DNA of 64,000 nt from Gymnodinialimonas sp. 202GB13-11 (GTDB taxonomy: Bacteria; Pseudomonadota; Alphaproteobacteria; Rhodobacterales; Rhodobacteraceae), in the NCBI RefSeq assembly GCF_040932485.1, contig NZ_JBFRBH010000001.1, positions 2,418,001-2,482,000 of the forward strand, in the 5' to 3' direction. How positions within the stretch are numbered: the first letter of the stretch is position 1; every line of letters starts with the position of its first letter. Below are positions 35,819 to 43,610 of the stretch, one piece after another. The notes under the pieces are model-generated. The model was not told where the DNA came from and did not search any database. It saw only the letters and a list, made by a program, of their open reading frames with translations. A program made the position numbers and the translations under genes.

Positions 35819-36409
35819 ATGTATCAAACTGGCACATTTGCGCCGGCACACGCCGGCACGGAAGGTCTCGAGTGGGACCAAGCGGCGTCAACAAACGCGC
35901 ACGCGGCACCCCCGCTCCTTGGCGTCGCTGCAGCCACGCCTTTCCAAACCACCAAGGGCACCGTCAAAGCGCAAGACCTCTGCAGCGGCGATGAAATCAT
36001 CTGTGCCGACGACAAACCCGTCACAGTGCGCAACATCGAAACAACCCGATTGTCTCGCACCGACCTTTTGCTGAACCGCGCACGTGCGCCGATCCGGTTT
36101 GACCACGGCTCGCTGTCCGAAGACAGCCAGATGGAAACCTTGCTGATCGCACCCGAAATGCCTGTTCACGTTGACCCAGTTGGCGAGATAACGGTTCTGG
36201 CCGAACAGTTGGCCAATGGCGGCACAGTTCGCACGGTCATCCCCGACGATGGCGTGACCTACGTCACCCTGCATCTCAGCAGGCCCGTCTCAGTAACCGT
36301 GCAAGGCCTGCGCCTGTGCTTCGATGCGGTATCCTGTAAGGCGAACTCGGCCACGGCCGCGTTGACGTTTCATCGGGAAGAAAAGCGCGTCTTCCGTCCT
36401 ATGCGGTAG
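35819..36409 (+). CDS. Hint-domain-like protein lacking the nucleophile (196 aa)
   Basis: The segment from about residue 35 (ATPFQTTKGTVKAQDLCSGD, then TVRNIETTRLSRTDLL, ARAPIRFDHGSL, LLIAPEMPVHV) follows the Hint_2 fold seen in many Rhodobacteraceae exoproteins. The usual Cys at the start of the Hint domain is replaced (GVAAAT), so self-splicing or autoprocessing is not expected. I start at the ATG at 35819; the alternative at 35717 lies inside the thrS hairpin. Function unknown; convergent with the next gene. Confidence 0.6.
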   Translation: MYQTGTFAPAHAGTEGLEWDQAASTNAHAAPPLLGVAAATPFQTTKGTVKAQDLCSGDEIICADDKPVTVRNIETTRLSRTDLLLNRARAPIRFDHGSLSEDSQMETLLIAPEMPVHVDPVGEITVLAEQLANGGTVRTVIPDDGVTYVTLHLSRPVSVTVQGLRLCFDAVSCKANSATAALTFHREEKRVFRPMR

Positions 36410-36415
36410 ACGGCG

Positions 36416-36784
36416 CTAGAAATGGGCGTGCTCTTCGTCGGGCCGCCCCGCGGCCAAAGCGAGAACGCCACCAAGGCCGCAAAAGGCAATTGGGAACATG
36501 GTGAAGACGCCAAAGCCAAAGGCGTAAAGAATGCCCGCCGCCGCCAGCAGCATCAAAACTCCGCCCCACAAAGCCCGTGACTTTGCCATCGCGCCCCCGG
36601 CAATCGCCAGGATCGGCGAGAGGAAAGCCATGGTCCGGTAAAATTCGGGGTTGTCCACTTGGCTGGCGAGGTCCGGGATCTCTCCGAACCAATCAATGAA
36701 CACCGTGTAGCCGTAGACGAAAAAGCCCACGATCATGGCGAGGACTCCACCGATTAGGCCAAGGACAAGAGCTGCGTTGCGCAT
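36416..36784 (-). CDS. Small multi-helix membrane protein (122 aa)
   Basis: Start chosen at the ATG with GGAGTCC upstream. About four hydrophobic segments (LVLGLIGGVLAMIVGFFVYGY, split here by family layout; LSPILAIAGGAMA; GVLMLLAAAGILYAFGFG; AFCGLGGVLALAAG) and a short soluble loop. It looks like the DUF4064-type family of small membrane proteins, but I am not sure. Role unknown. Confidence 0.65.
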   Translation of the reverse strand: MRNAALVLGLIGGVLAMIVGFFVYGYTVFIDWFGEIPDLASQVDNPEFYRTMAFLSPILAIAGGAMAKSRALWGGVLMLLAAAGILYAFGFGVFTMFPIAFCGLGGVLALAAGRPDEEHAHF

Positions 36785-36877
36785 TGAGGACTCCGTAATT
36801 TGCCGTCCTACTGCACATGGGGGGCGGTTGCGCACCACCCAAGCCCTCCTACGGGGAAAACCGGCGGCGCTTTCCCC

Positions 36878-37195
36878 TCAGCCCAGCAAGGCCGCCTGCA
36901 CGTCCTTCCCCCAGCCCAGATGAAGTGTGCCGTCATCCGTCTCGATCACCGGGCGCTTCATCAACGCGGGATGTGCGGTCAGCAGAGCCTCAGGCGCTTT
37001 GGCCCGCTCCGACTCATCCAGGCCGCGCCAGGTGGTGGAGCGTGTGTTCACCAACGCATCCCCAAACGCCTCCAGAAACCGTGCAATCTGGTCCGGGCCC
37101 AACGGATCAGCCCGCACATCCACCAGCTCCGCCCCGTCCAAAGCCTTCACCGCCTTGCGGCACGTATCGCACGCTTTCAGCCCGTAAATGCGCAT
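36878..37195 (-). CDS. ArsC/Spx-like thioredoxin-fold protein
   Basis: 105 residues from ATG at 37195. MRIYGLKACDTCRKAVKAL opens a thioredoxin fold with a CxxC pair at residues 9 and 12; LMKRPVIETDDG is the conserved cis-proline region of the ArsC/Spx family. Relatives without a known arsenate role (YffB-like) are widespread, and no ars genes are nearby, so arsenate reduction should not be assumed. Confidence 0.85.
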   Translation of the reverse strand: MRIYGLKACDTCRKAVKALDGAELVDVRADPLGPDQIARFLEAFGDALVNTRSTTWRGLDESERAKAPEALLTAHPALMKRPVIETDDGTLHLGWGKDVQAALLG

Positions 37196-37409
37196 ATTTT
37201 CATCCTCCGCTCGCTTCGTAGGCAATCTCATGCCACCGGCGAGATACATGTACACCCGCCCTTGTTTTCAGCCGGAAAACCGCCAACATTTTCAGTGTGG
37301 GGAAGGTTAACGACGTCCTTTCAGCTTCGGAAGGGGTCTTTACCTGTCCGCACCGCACCGCCGCACCGCTTGTGGGCGGGACTTAAAGCTATAGAAAGAC
37401 ACGGGAAAA

Positions 37410-37616
37410 ATGCCTACCGGCACTGTTAAATGGTTCAACACCACCAAGGGCTTCGGCTTCATCGCACCTGACGACGGCGGCAAGGATGTGTTCGTGCACA
37501 TCTCGGCCGTGGAACGCGCAGGCATGACCGATCTGCCTGACAACACCAAACTCAGCTTCGAATTGCGCGAGGGCCGCGATGGCCGTTCGTCTGCGGTGGA
37601 GCTGCAAAAGATCTGA
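37410..37616 (+). CDS. Cold-shock-domain protein
   Basis: 68 residues, a single CSD. TGTVKWFNTTKGFGFI contains RNP1-like KGFGFI and VFVHISAVE is RNP2-like. Binds single-stranded RNA/DNA as a chaperone. The 214-bp gap upstream is long for this window and may hold a regulated 5' leader; no clear fold was seen in it. A GC-rich hairpin follows. Confidence 0.95.
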   Translation: MPTGTVKWFNTTKGFGFIAPDDGGKDVFVHISAVERAGMTDLPDNTKLSFELREGRDGRSSAVELQKI

Positions 37617-37644
37617 TCCACGCACCCGCGTGACGTACCAATTT

Positions 37645-37666
37645 CCCGCGCCCTGCCCGGCGCGGG
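37645..37666 (+). terminator. GC-rich hairpin after the cold-shock gene
   Basis: CCCGCGCC (37645-37652), six-base loop, GGCGCGGG (37659-37666). No T-run follows, so it may rely on Rho or be a stability element. Confidence 0.55.
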
Positions 37667-37826
37667 CCACCCTCTCTCGCCCTCATTAACCGCCTCTTCA
37701 CCCTGTGCTGCTACCCTCAATCGGCATTGGGAGGTGACTATTCGTGCGTTTGCGCGCCAGCCCCCTCCCGGCCAGCGCCCTCTCTCCCCTGTCGCCTCCG
37801 CCCTTTGATCGAAAGGAGGCGCCCCC

Positions 37827-38120
37827 ATGGCCGAATTCCTCGACCTGCTCGCGCTCTACTACCTCTGCGATGCGACCGCCCTGCTCCGCCCCATGGCCGG
37901 GGCAGAGGTGCAGGACTGCATGGCCACCTACGACGCCGTCAAAGCCTGGTTCGCCCCCTTCGACCTCGCCGACCCCGGCACTCTCGAACGCCACGCCCAG
38001 ATGCTCGACGGTTATCGCGGCTTCCTGGCCTGGCAGGAGGCCAATCCGGATCTCGTCACCCACCTCCGGGCCGAGGCGATGGCCCAGGCCCGCGGCCTCA
38101 CCACCCACGCCATCCGCTAA
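37827..38120 (+). CDS. Small unknown protein, paralogue 1 (97 aa)
   Basis: Not recognised. MAEFLDLLALYYLCDATA, then VKAWFAPFDLADPGT and WQEANPDLVTHLRAEA align well with the protein at 39345-39614 (MGEFLALLLSYYTCDAAA, VKSFFAPLDEAPHGT, WEAENPTLVADLRAQA). All-helical, soluble, one conserved Cys. GAAAGGAGG lies before the ATG. The pair brackets a glycosyltransferase gene, hinting at a common module. Confidence 0.75.
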   Translation: MAEFLDLLALYYLCDATALLRPMAGAEVQDCMATYDAVKAWFAPFDLADPGTLERHAQMLDGYRGFLAWQEANPDLVTHLRAEAMAQARGLTTHAIR

Positions 38121-38271
38121 CCCCAAGTGCCGAAACGCCACACCTCCAACCCCCGCCACTTCCACGCAGGATTCACAACACGCCCCCCAGCAGACTAGAC
38201 TGCCCGCAATAACCAAAAGACGACCCCACCCAAAACAAAAACGGGGCGTCACCAGAGGCAGAGGCAGTCAT

Positions 38272-39258
38272 ATGAAAACCGCAGCCATGGCGTGCATGCG
38301 CAATGAAGCCATGTTCGTACTCGAATGGATCGCCTATCACCGCGTGATCGGCTTTGATGAAATCCTCGTTTGCACCAACGAATGCAACGATGGCACGGAC
38401 GAATTGCTCGACCGCCTCTCGGCGCTGGGCGCAGTCCACCACATCCGCAACGACGACCACGGCGATACCGCCCCGCAGCCCGCTGGCGTTACCAAGGTGC
38501 TTGCCCACGATGCGGTGAAAGATTGTCGTTGGCTCCTGCACATCGACGCCGACGAATTCCTCAACATCCACGACGGCAATGGCAAGCTCGACGCCTGGCT
38601 CCCCCGGCTTAACGATTTCGACGCCGTCGCCATCCGCTGGCGCATCTTCGGCGATAGCGGCCTCGACAGCTGGCCCGAATTCGGCCTCCAGCTGGAAGAG
38701 CTGACGATGGCCAACGACATCGCCCGCGAACACACCGCCATGCAGAAGACCATGTTCGACCCCTCAGCCTTTGCCGCCGGGATCGACCATATGCCCAAAC
38801 AGCCCCTGCGCGACGTGACGCTGTGCAATGCCGAAGGCGGCCGCCGCGACCCGGAGGCGATGTATCACCCCACCCTCTCCGACCACCGCCACGTCGCCAA
38901 CCGCAACGCCAACAAAAAGCGCCACTTCCCATGGCGCGGCGCGTCGATCAACCACTACGCCGTGCGCACGCCCGACCTGTTCGTGATGAAGAACTATCGC
39001 GGCGATGCCATGCAATCGCGCCACAACAAGCGCTACATGCTGAACTCGCGCTGGCACCGCGCCATCAACGTCAACGATGTGGAAGAAACGTCGATCCAGC
39101 ACCACATCCCGGCCGTCAAAGCGCTGATGTCCGAATGGCGCACCCAAGACCGCCAGATCGCCGAGATTGAGGCCGAGGCCTATGAATGGTTCGAGACCAC
39201 GAAAGCCAATTGGCTGACCGAGGAACGGCTGGAGGCGCTGACCAACAAGGCCGCCTGA
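38272..39258 (+). CDS. Glycosyltransferase family 2-like protein
   Basis: 328 residues. MACMRNEAMFVLEWIAYHRV is the opening of the Glyco_tranf_2_4 group, FDEILVCTNECNDGTDELLD the nucleotide-sugar site, and LLHIDADEFLNI the metal-binding acidic motif (DAD). Conserved HFPWRGASINHYAVR lies farther on. Such proteins often modify surface polysaccharide or glycoproteins in roseobacters. The frame stays open upstream of the chosen ATG but without a good start. Confidence 0.85.
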   Translation: MKTAAMACMRNEAMFVLEWIAYHRVIGFDEILVCTNECNDGTDELLDRLSALGAVHHIRNDDHGDTAPQPAGVTKVLAHDAVKDCRWLLHIDADEFLNIHDGNGKLDAWLPRLNDFDAVAIRWRIFGDSGLDSWPEFGLQLEELTMANDIAREHTAMQKTMFDPSAFAAGIDHMPKQPLRDVTLCNAEGGRRDPEAMYHPTLSDHRHVANRNANKKRHFPWRGASINHYAVRTPDLFVMKNYRGDAMQSRHNKRYMLNSRWHRAINVNDVEETSIQHHIPAVKALMSEWRTQDRQIAEIEAEAYEWFETTKANWLTEERLEALTNKAA

Positions 39259-39344
39259 CCCGCGCGCGCCTCGCCCGAATGTGAGCGCGCCTGCGCTTGC
39301 CAGCCCACCGCCCCCGGCCTTTACTGGGGGCGAAAGGGGCCGAT

Positions 39345-39614
39345 ATGGGCGAATTCCTCGCACTCCTGCTGAGCTACTACACCTGCGATGCCGCAGCCCA
39401 GACGCAGCAACCTCTCGGCGGCGACCGCCTCGCCTGCGTGGAGCTGTATGAGGAGGTCAAATCCTTCTTCGCCCCCCTCGATGAGGCGCCCCACGGCACC
39501 CCCGAATGGGCCGCCCAGCGAATCGAAGCCTACGTGGCGTTCAGCGCATGGGAGGCCGAAAACCCCACCCTCGTCGCAGACCTCCGGGCGCAGGCAGAGG
39601 CTGCGGCGCAGTAG
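39345..39614 (+). CDS. Small unknown protein, paralogue 2 (89 aa)
   Basis: Not recognised; paralogue of 37827-38120, including the stretch before the start (CGAAAGGGGCC here, CGAAAGGAGG there) and the first residues (GEFLALL / AEFLDLL). Shared positions: the Cys near residue 13, Tyr pair, FAPxD, and EANP/EAENP followed by LRA. Probably arose by duplication of the gene around the glycosyltransferase. Confidence 0.72.
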   Translation: MGEFLALLLSYYTCDAAAQTQQPLGGDRLACVELYEEVKSFFAPLDEAPHGTPEWAAQRIEAYVAFSAWEAENPTLVADLRAQAEAAAQ

Positions 39615-39690
39615 ACCGGGCCTCGGCCCGGGACCGCAGGGCCGGACGTGTCCCACCAAGCATCCACCGCTCAGAGCACAAGCCGTGCCA

Positions 39691-39744
39691 TCGCCCATTG
39701 CCCGACAGGCTCTTTTTCATGGAAAAAGATGCCGAAAGGGGACC
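39691..39744 (+). repeat. Intergenic repeat, copy 1
   Basis: Starts TCGCCCATTGCCCGACAGG and ends GATGCCGAAAGGGGACCG. In the middle CTTTTTC-ATG-GAAAAAG forms a 7-bp hairpin. About 45 positions match copy 2. Confidence 0.65.
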
Positions 39745-39832
39745 GGGGTTTGGAGAGCCGACAGGACCGGATTGGCAGTTTATTCCAGCCAAACAATCGA
39801 ACCTAACAACCGGAGCGCCCAGCCTAACCAAA

Positions 39833-39889
39833 TCGCCCCTCGCCCGGCAGGCTTTTTTTGCCAGGCAAAAGATGCCGAGAGGGAGACCG
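39833..39889 (+). repeat. Intergenic repeat, copy 2
   Basis: Starts TCGCCCCTCGCCCGGCAGG and ends GATGCCGAGAGGGAGACCG. The middle differs from copy 1 but stays self-complementary (TTTTGCC-A-GGCAAAA), which suggests that the hairpin, not the exact bases, is kept. Confidence 0.65.
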
Positions 39890-39981
39890 CGGGATGGTCC
39901 GGCGATGGTCGCCATTGAGGTGCGCCATTGGTTCGAGCACCCAATGACGACGCGGCCTGCGGCCTTGTTCCGTGCTTGGCG

Positions 39982-41133
39982 TCACACTTTGAATCGGCGC
40001 CTAACGCTGAACACTGAGAGAGAGATTAAGCCAAGAGCTGAAAAGCCGTAGAAAACTTGAAACCCAGCAGCAAAGTTGTTGCTTGGAATGACTAGCCGAC
40101 GCCCAGAGACCACTCCGAGTGGTGATGTAAGCCCCTCGAAAGATGATACAATTGCTCTTTCTAGGCTGTCAGCGTGAGAGCCATCATTCAAGTTCGTACG
40201 CCAACCTGCCAATTGGTCGTTTGAAAGCCCAAGTTCCGAGCCGCTTAAGCAGATCATCAAGGTATTCAGAAGAAAAAGGCCCAACAACCATGCCAAAGGT
40301 TTGCCAGGAGATAGTCCGTGATCCGAAGTCAAACCCCATAGTCTAAGCCATAACCCATACAATCCACGCGTCGTTGATTGCTCGATGGCTAACTCATGGC
40401 CTCGCGCCAGATGGGCAATCTCTGAGCTTCCGGTTTTTCGTGCCCACTCTCCGAGATACCCAAAAGATGCTCGGTCAAGTTGCGGAACGGGCGCACGAAA
40501 CTCCTGCTGGCTTAACCGTTCGCCCAGTTTCTCAGTACTCGTGGATAGGCTGACCCGATCGACGACAAGACTTCTCAGGGCAAGACTGCGATCTACACGG
40601 ACTTGAAGAATTTGACAGTCCCTTAGCTCGATCTCTAGCTGCGAGCTCTTTTCCAACGAGGTCAGATCCAGTACTCCAATGACCCCTCCGTTGATCGCAA
40701 GACTATCAACAGTATCATTCTGCAGATACAAACGTCCGATTTCGCAATTCTCATAAAGAGTGTTTTTGTATTGAGTAGACGACTCACCGGCGCGGATACC
40801 GATCGCATGAGCCGAACTTGCTCCCGAATTCCCTTTCAGAAGGTTGAATGCCACGAGTGGCGGTGCTTCATCGCGTTCGCGCGTAATCACTACATCACTG
40901 TAGCCCCCAACCGATTTGACCACCAACGTGCTTCCATAGGATTCACCGCCCATCGCGGCCTCCAAGAGGCCTTCGAGGTTGTTGGACACAATGATGTCTT
41001 TGCTTCCGGATTTTTCGCCCTTGTTCGCCAGAACATAGCTGGTGAATTCTTTTGGGCGCGCCTGAAAAAGATCGGCGATTGAATTAAATCCCTTCGGAAC
41101 GAGCATCCCGGGGCGATACTTCACTGGTTGCAC
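39982..41133 (-). CDS. Unknown protein with C-terminal membrane helices (383 aa), possibly acquired
   Basis: Not recognised. Residues about 45-185 form a beta-rich region with pentapeptide-like turns (YENCEIGRLYLQNDTVDSLA, LRDCQILQVRVDRSLALRSL) that may be a beta-helix; then a helical part, and two hydrophobic segments near the C-terminus (PLAWLLGLFLLNTLMICLSG, FYGFSALGLISLSVFSV). Base composition is visibly poorer in G+C than the neighbours, which suggests horizontal transfer. It resembles pentapeptide-repeat plus ion-channel-like proteins in layout only. Alone on its strand here. Confidence 0.65.
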   Translation of the reverse strand: MQPVKYRPGMLVPKGFNSIADLFQARPKEFTSYVLANKGEKSGSKDIIVSNNLEGLLEAAMGGESYGSTLVVKSVGGYSDVVITRERDEAPPLVAFNLLKGNSGASSAHAIGIRAGESSTQYKNTLYENCEIGRLYLQNDTVDSLAINGGVIGVLDLTSLEKSSQLEIELRDCQILQVRVDRSLALRSLVVDRVSLSTSTEKLGERLSQQEFRAPVPQLDRASFGYLGEWARKTGSSEIAHLARGHELAIEQSTTRGLYGLWLRLWGLTSDHGLSPGKPLAWLLGLFLLNTLMICLSGSELGLSNDQLAGWRTNLNDGSHADSLERAIVSSFEGLTSPLGVVSGRRLVIPSNNFAAGFQVFYGFSALGLISLSVFSVRRRFKV

Positions 41134-41250
41134 TCCACAGCTTTGAAGAGGGAATTTCTCGATTTCAGGCAGCCGCTTTAATCGACATGCCTCCTTAACG
41201 AACCCTTAACGCCACACTCTTTCCTCAACAAAACCAATCCCTTAACCCCT

Positions 41251-41268
41251 CTGCTCACGCGTGAGCAG
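41251..41268. repeat. TGCTCACGCGTGAGCA palindrome, copy 2
   Basis: CTGCTCACGCGTGAGCAG is a perfect 18-bp palindrome starting three bases beyond the thyX stop. Read on the thyX strand it is TGAGGCTGCTCACGCG..., the same arrangement as copy 1 after the aminotransferase stop, and both are followed by a GGGTTAAG. Confidence 0.85.
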
Positions 41269-41270
41269 CC

Positions 41271-42176
41271 TCACCCGAACACCGCCTCGAACTCCCGCCA
41301 TTCGCCCATCGACATGCCCGAGCTCTCCTGCGTCACGGCCTCCCCTGCGAGCCGCCGTTTGAGCACCTCAACGCCCTTGCCCGACAGCTGCACGCCGCCC
41401 ATCCGGTAGTCCTCGAACGCGCCGTAGGCCGCAGGCACCCAGTCCTTCACCATCTCGCAAATCGCGTCCGCATAGACCCGGATTTCATACTGCGCGTGCG
41501 CATCCGCCCGCAGCCGCAGGAAGTGGAACAGGTTGTGCAGATCCACCTTCCAATACCATTGCGTGTAGACATTCGCAGGCAGGTTCATCCGCGCCAATTC
41601 GCGGGCGAGGCCCTTCTGGCCGTCCTGGCTCAGCATCTCCTCGTAATGGTCGTAAGCCCGCCCCGCATCGTCCTTCAGAACCCGCAAAACCCGCTCGGCC
41701 TCTTCGCCCTCCAGCGTCTCGCCACGTCCCTGATTGTTCACCACCGACTGCGCCGCCAGATGCTCGGGCTGAGGGATGTAGAATTCCCGGTCGAGGATCG
41801 AATACCGCGCCGAATATTCGTTCACATTCGCCGTCCGGTGCCGGATCCACTGCCGCGCCACGAAGACAGGCAGTTTCACATGCAGCTTGATCTCGCACAT
41901 CTCGAACGGCGTCGAATGCCAGTGCCGCATCAGGTAGCGAATAAGCCCGCTATCATCCCGCGCCTTTTTCGTGCCCGCGCCATACGACACCCGCGCCGCC
42001 TGCACGATTGCCGCGTCATCGCCCATGTAATCCACGACCCGCACGAACCCGTGGTCTAGTACCGGCTTCGCCTCATAGAGGTGCTTCTCCATCCCCGGCG
42101 CCACGGCGCGCAGAGTCGGTTGCGGGTTGGAGCGGGCAGACTGGATATCCTCCAGTTGTTCAGGCGTCAGCGGCAT
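41271..42176 (-). CDS. thyX: Flavin-dependent thymidylate synthase
   Basis: 301 residues. The ThyX motif [14 protein letters not shown] (RHRxxSxxxxSxR type, with A for the first S) is clear, as are [20 protein letters not shown] and the C-terminal NLFHFLRLR. Uses NADPH, FAD and methylene-tetrahydrofolate to make dTMP from dUMP. No thyA is in the window. Divergent from the DUF817 gene. Confidence 0.96.
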   Translation of the reverse strand: MPLTPEQLEDIQSARSNPQPTLRAVAPGMEKHLYEAKPVLDHGFVRVVDYMGDDAAIVQAARVSYGAGTKKARDDSGLIRYLMRHWHSTPFEMCEIKLHVKLPVFVARQWIRHRTANVNEYSARYSILDREFYIPQPEHLAAQSVVNNQGRGETLEGEEAERVLRVLKDDAGRAYDHYEEMLSQDGQKGLARELARMNLPANVYTQWYWKVDLHNLFHFLRLRADAHAQYEIRVYADAICEMVKDWVPAAYGAFEDYRMGGVQLSGKGVEVLKRRLAGEAVTQESSGMSMGEWREFEAVFG

Positions 42177-42263
42177 GGCATGTCCTCAGGGAATCGGTGG
42201 ATCGGCGGCGTGAGGCCACATATTGCCCCACGCGCTGCACCGACCGCAAGAAGTTGAGGGATC

Positions 42264-43106
42264 ATGACAGGCTTGAGCGTGGCCAATCTGGAACGGCGGC
42301 AGGCAAAAAGCCCCTCAGCCCTCGGCCTGACCGCCCTGATCCTCGCCAAGATCGCCTACGCCGCGCTGTTCGGCATCCTGATCCTGTCGGCCCTCATCCT
42401 GACCCGCCTGATCTGGCAAGACGACTGGCCGCTGGCCCGCTACGACGCACTGGTGATCTTCGCCGTCACGACTCAAATCGTCTTCATCTGGCGTGGGCTT
42501 GAGACGTGGGAGGAGGCGAAAGTCATCCTCATCTTCCACATCACAGGCACGGTGATGGAGATCTTCAAACTCGCCCAAGGTTCATGGGATTATCCGGACC
42601 AGGGCATACTTGAGATCGGCGGCGTCCCCCTTTTCTCAGGCTTCATGTACGCCTCTGTGGGCAGCTTCATCGCGCGCGCCATCCGCATCTTCCACATTCA
42701 GTTCGCGCCCTACCCGGCGTTCTGGATGACATTCCTCCTCGCGCTCGCGATCTATGTGAACTTCTACACCCACCATTACACCTACGACATCCGCTGGGCG
42801 CTGTTCGCCGCCACGTTCATCCTCTTCTGGCGCACCCGCATCTGGTTCTACCCAGCCACCAATCCCCTCGCCATCCGCCTGCCCGTCGGCGCGTTCCTCT
42901 CGGCCTTCCTGCTCTGGATCGCCGAAAACATCGGCACCTTCACCCGGACATGGACCTACGAGACGCAAGGCGACACCGGCATCGTCGACATCGGCAAGTT
43001 CGGCTCCTGGTATCTGCTGCTGTTCGTGGCCTTCGTCACCGTCACTCTCGTGGTCCGCGACGCCATGCACCCCAAGCCGATCCAGCCGACCCCACGCGAA
43101 ATTTAA
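42264..43106 (+). CDS. DUF817 family membrane protein
   Basis: 280 residues with about eight hydrophobic helices. LILAKIAYAALFGILIL, FKLAQGSWDYPDQGIL and WIAENIGTFTRTWTYETQG, with conserved WxYP and NIGT motifs, are typical of DUF817. The family is uncharacterised. Asp, Glu and His residues within the helices hint at transport or an enzyme of lipids, but nothing definite can be said. Confidence 0.85.
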   Translation: MTGLSVANLERRQAKSPSALGLTALILAKIAYAALFGILILSALILTRLIWQDDWPLARYDALVIFAVTTQIVFIWRGLETWEEAKVILIFHITGTVMEIFKLAQGSWDYPDQGILEIGGVPLFSGFMYASVGSFIARAIRIFHIQFAPYPAFWMTFLLALAIYVNFYTHHYTYDIRWALFAATFILFWRTRIWFYPATNPLAIRLPVGAFLSAFLLWIAENIGTFTRTWTYETQGDTGIVDIGKFGSWYLLLFVAFVTVTLVVRDAMHPKPIQPTPREI

Positions 43107-43181
43107 CGCGCCCCCGGGCTGTTCAACCGCCATTCCCGCGTTAAGCTACCCTGAACACCAAACACGGGGAGCATGTGCCAC

Positions 43182-43610
43182 ATGGGCATCCAATATCTTC
43201 ACACGATGGTCCGGGTGAAAGACCTCGACGCCTCCATCGCCTTCTACAAGCTGCTGGGTCTGGAAGAGACGCGACGCATCGACAATGACGGCGGACGCTT
43301 TTCGCTGATCTTCCTTTCGCCTCCCGGGCAGGAGAATGCCGCGGTCGAATTGACCTACAATTGGGATGGCGACGAAGGCCTGCCCTCGGACAGCCGCCAT
43401 TTCGGCCATCTCGCCTACCGCGTCGATAATATCTACGAGATGTGCCAACACCTGATGGACAACGGCGTCACCATCAACCGCCCGCCCCGCGACGGGCACA
43501 TGGCCTTCGTCCGCTCGCCCGACAATGTCTCCATCGAACTGCTTCAAGCGGGCGACAGCCTGGACCCGGCGGAACCTTGGGCGTCGATGGAGAATACGGG
43601 CCATTGGTAA
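43182..43610 (+). CDS. gloA: Lactoylglutathione lyase (glyoxalase I), VOC family
   Basis: 142 residues from the ATG at 43182, which has GGGGAG ten bases before it (an ATG nine bases earlier sits too close to that site). Two VOC modules carry the four metal ligands: His in LHTMVRVKDL, Glu in AAVELTYNW, His in FGHLAYRVDN and Glu in VSIELLQ. Converts methylglyoxal-glutathione hemithioacetal to lactoylglutathione. The DUF1194 gene starts inside its last codons. Confidence 0.92.
   Translation: MGIQYLHTMVRVKDLDASIAFYKLLGLEETRRIDNDGGRFSLIFLSPPGQENAAVELTYNWDGDEGLPSDSRHFGHLAYRVDNIYEMCQHLMDNGVTINRPPRDGHMAFVRSPDNVSIELLQAGDSLDPAEPWASMENTGHW

Larger units (their letters stand above)
39615..39981. other. 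Gap of 367 bases without a gene, holding two diverged repeats
   Basis: No convincing coding sequence. It holds two related 54-57-base repeats (39691-39744 and 39833-39889) and a small inverted repeat CATTGG/CCAATG at about 39926-39946. It separates the glycosyltransferase module from the A+T-richer unknown gene, and may mark a junction. Confidence 0.6.

Noticed and set aside
35717-35819. Earlier ATG for the Hint-like gene
   Set aside because: The ATG at 35717 lies inside the second arm of the thrS hairpin and has no ribosome site; the ATG at 35819 better fits the protein, although its ribosome site is also weak.
36878-37195. Arsenate reductase of an ars operon
   Set aside because: The protein is ArsC-like, but no arsenic transporter or arsenic regulator is adjacent; the ArsR-type protein at 30121 has no metal-binding cysteines and a START-like domain.
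39920-39950. tRNA-like GGTTCGAGCACC stretch
   Set aside because: It resembles a T-loop but no acceptor, D or anticodon stems can be built around it; it is a small inverted repeat.
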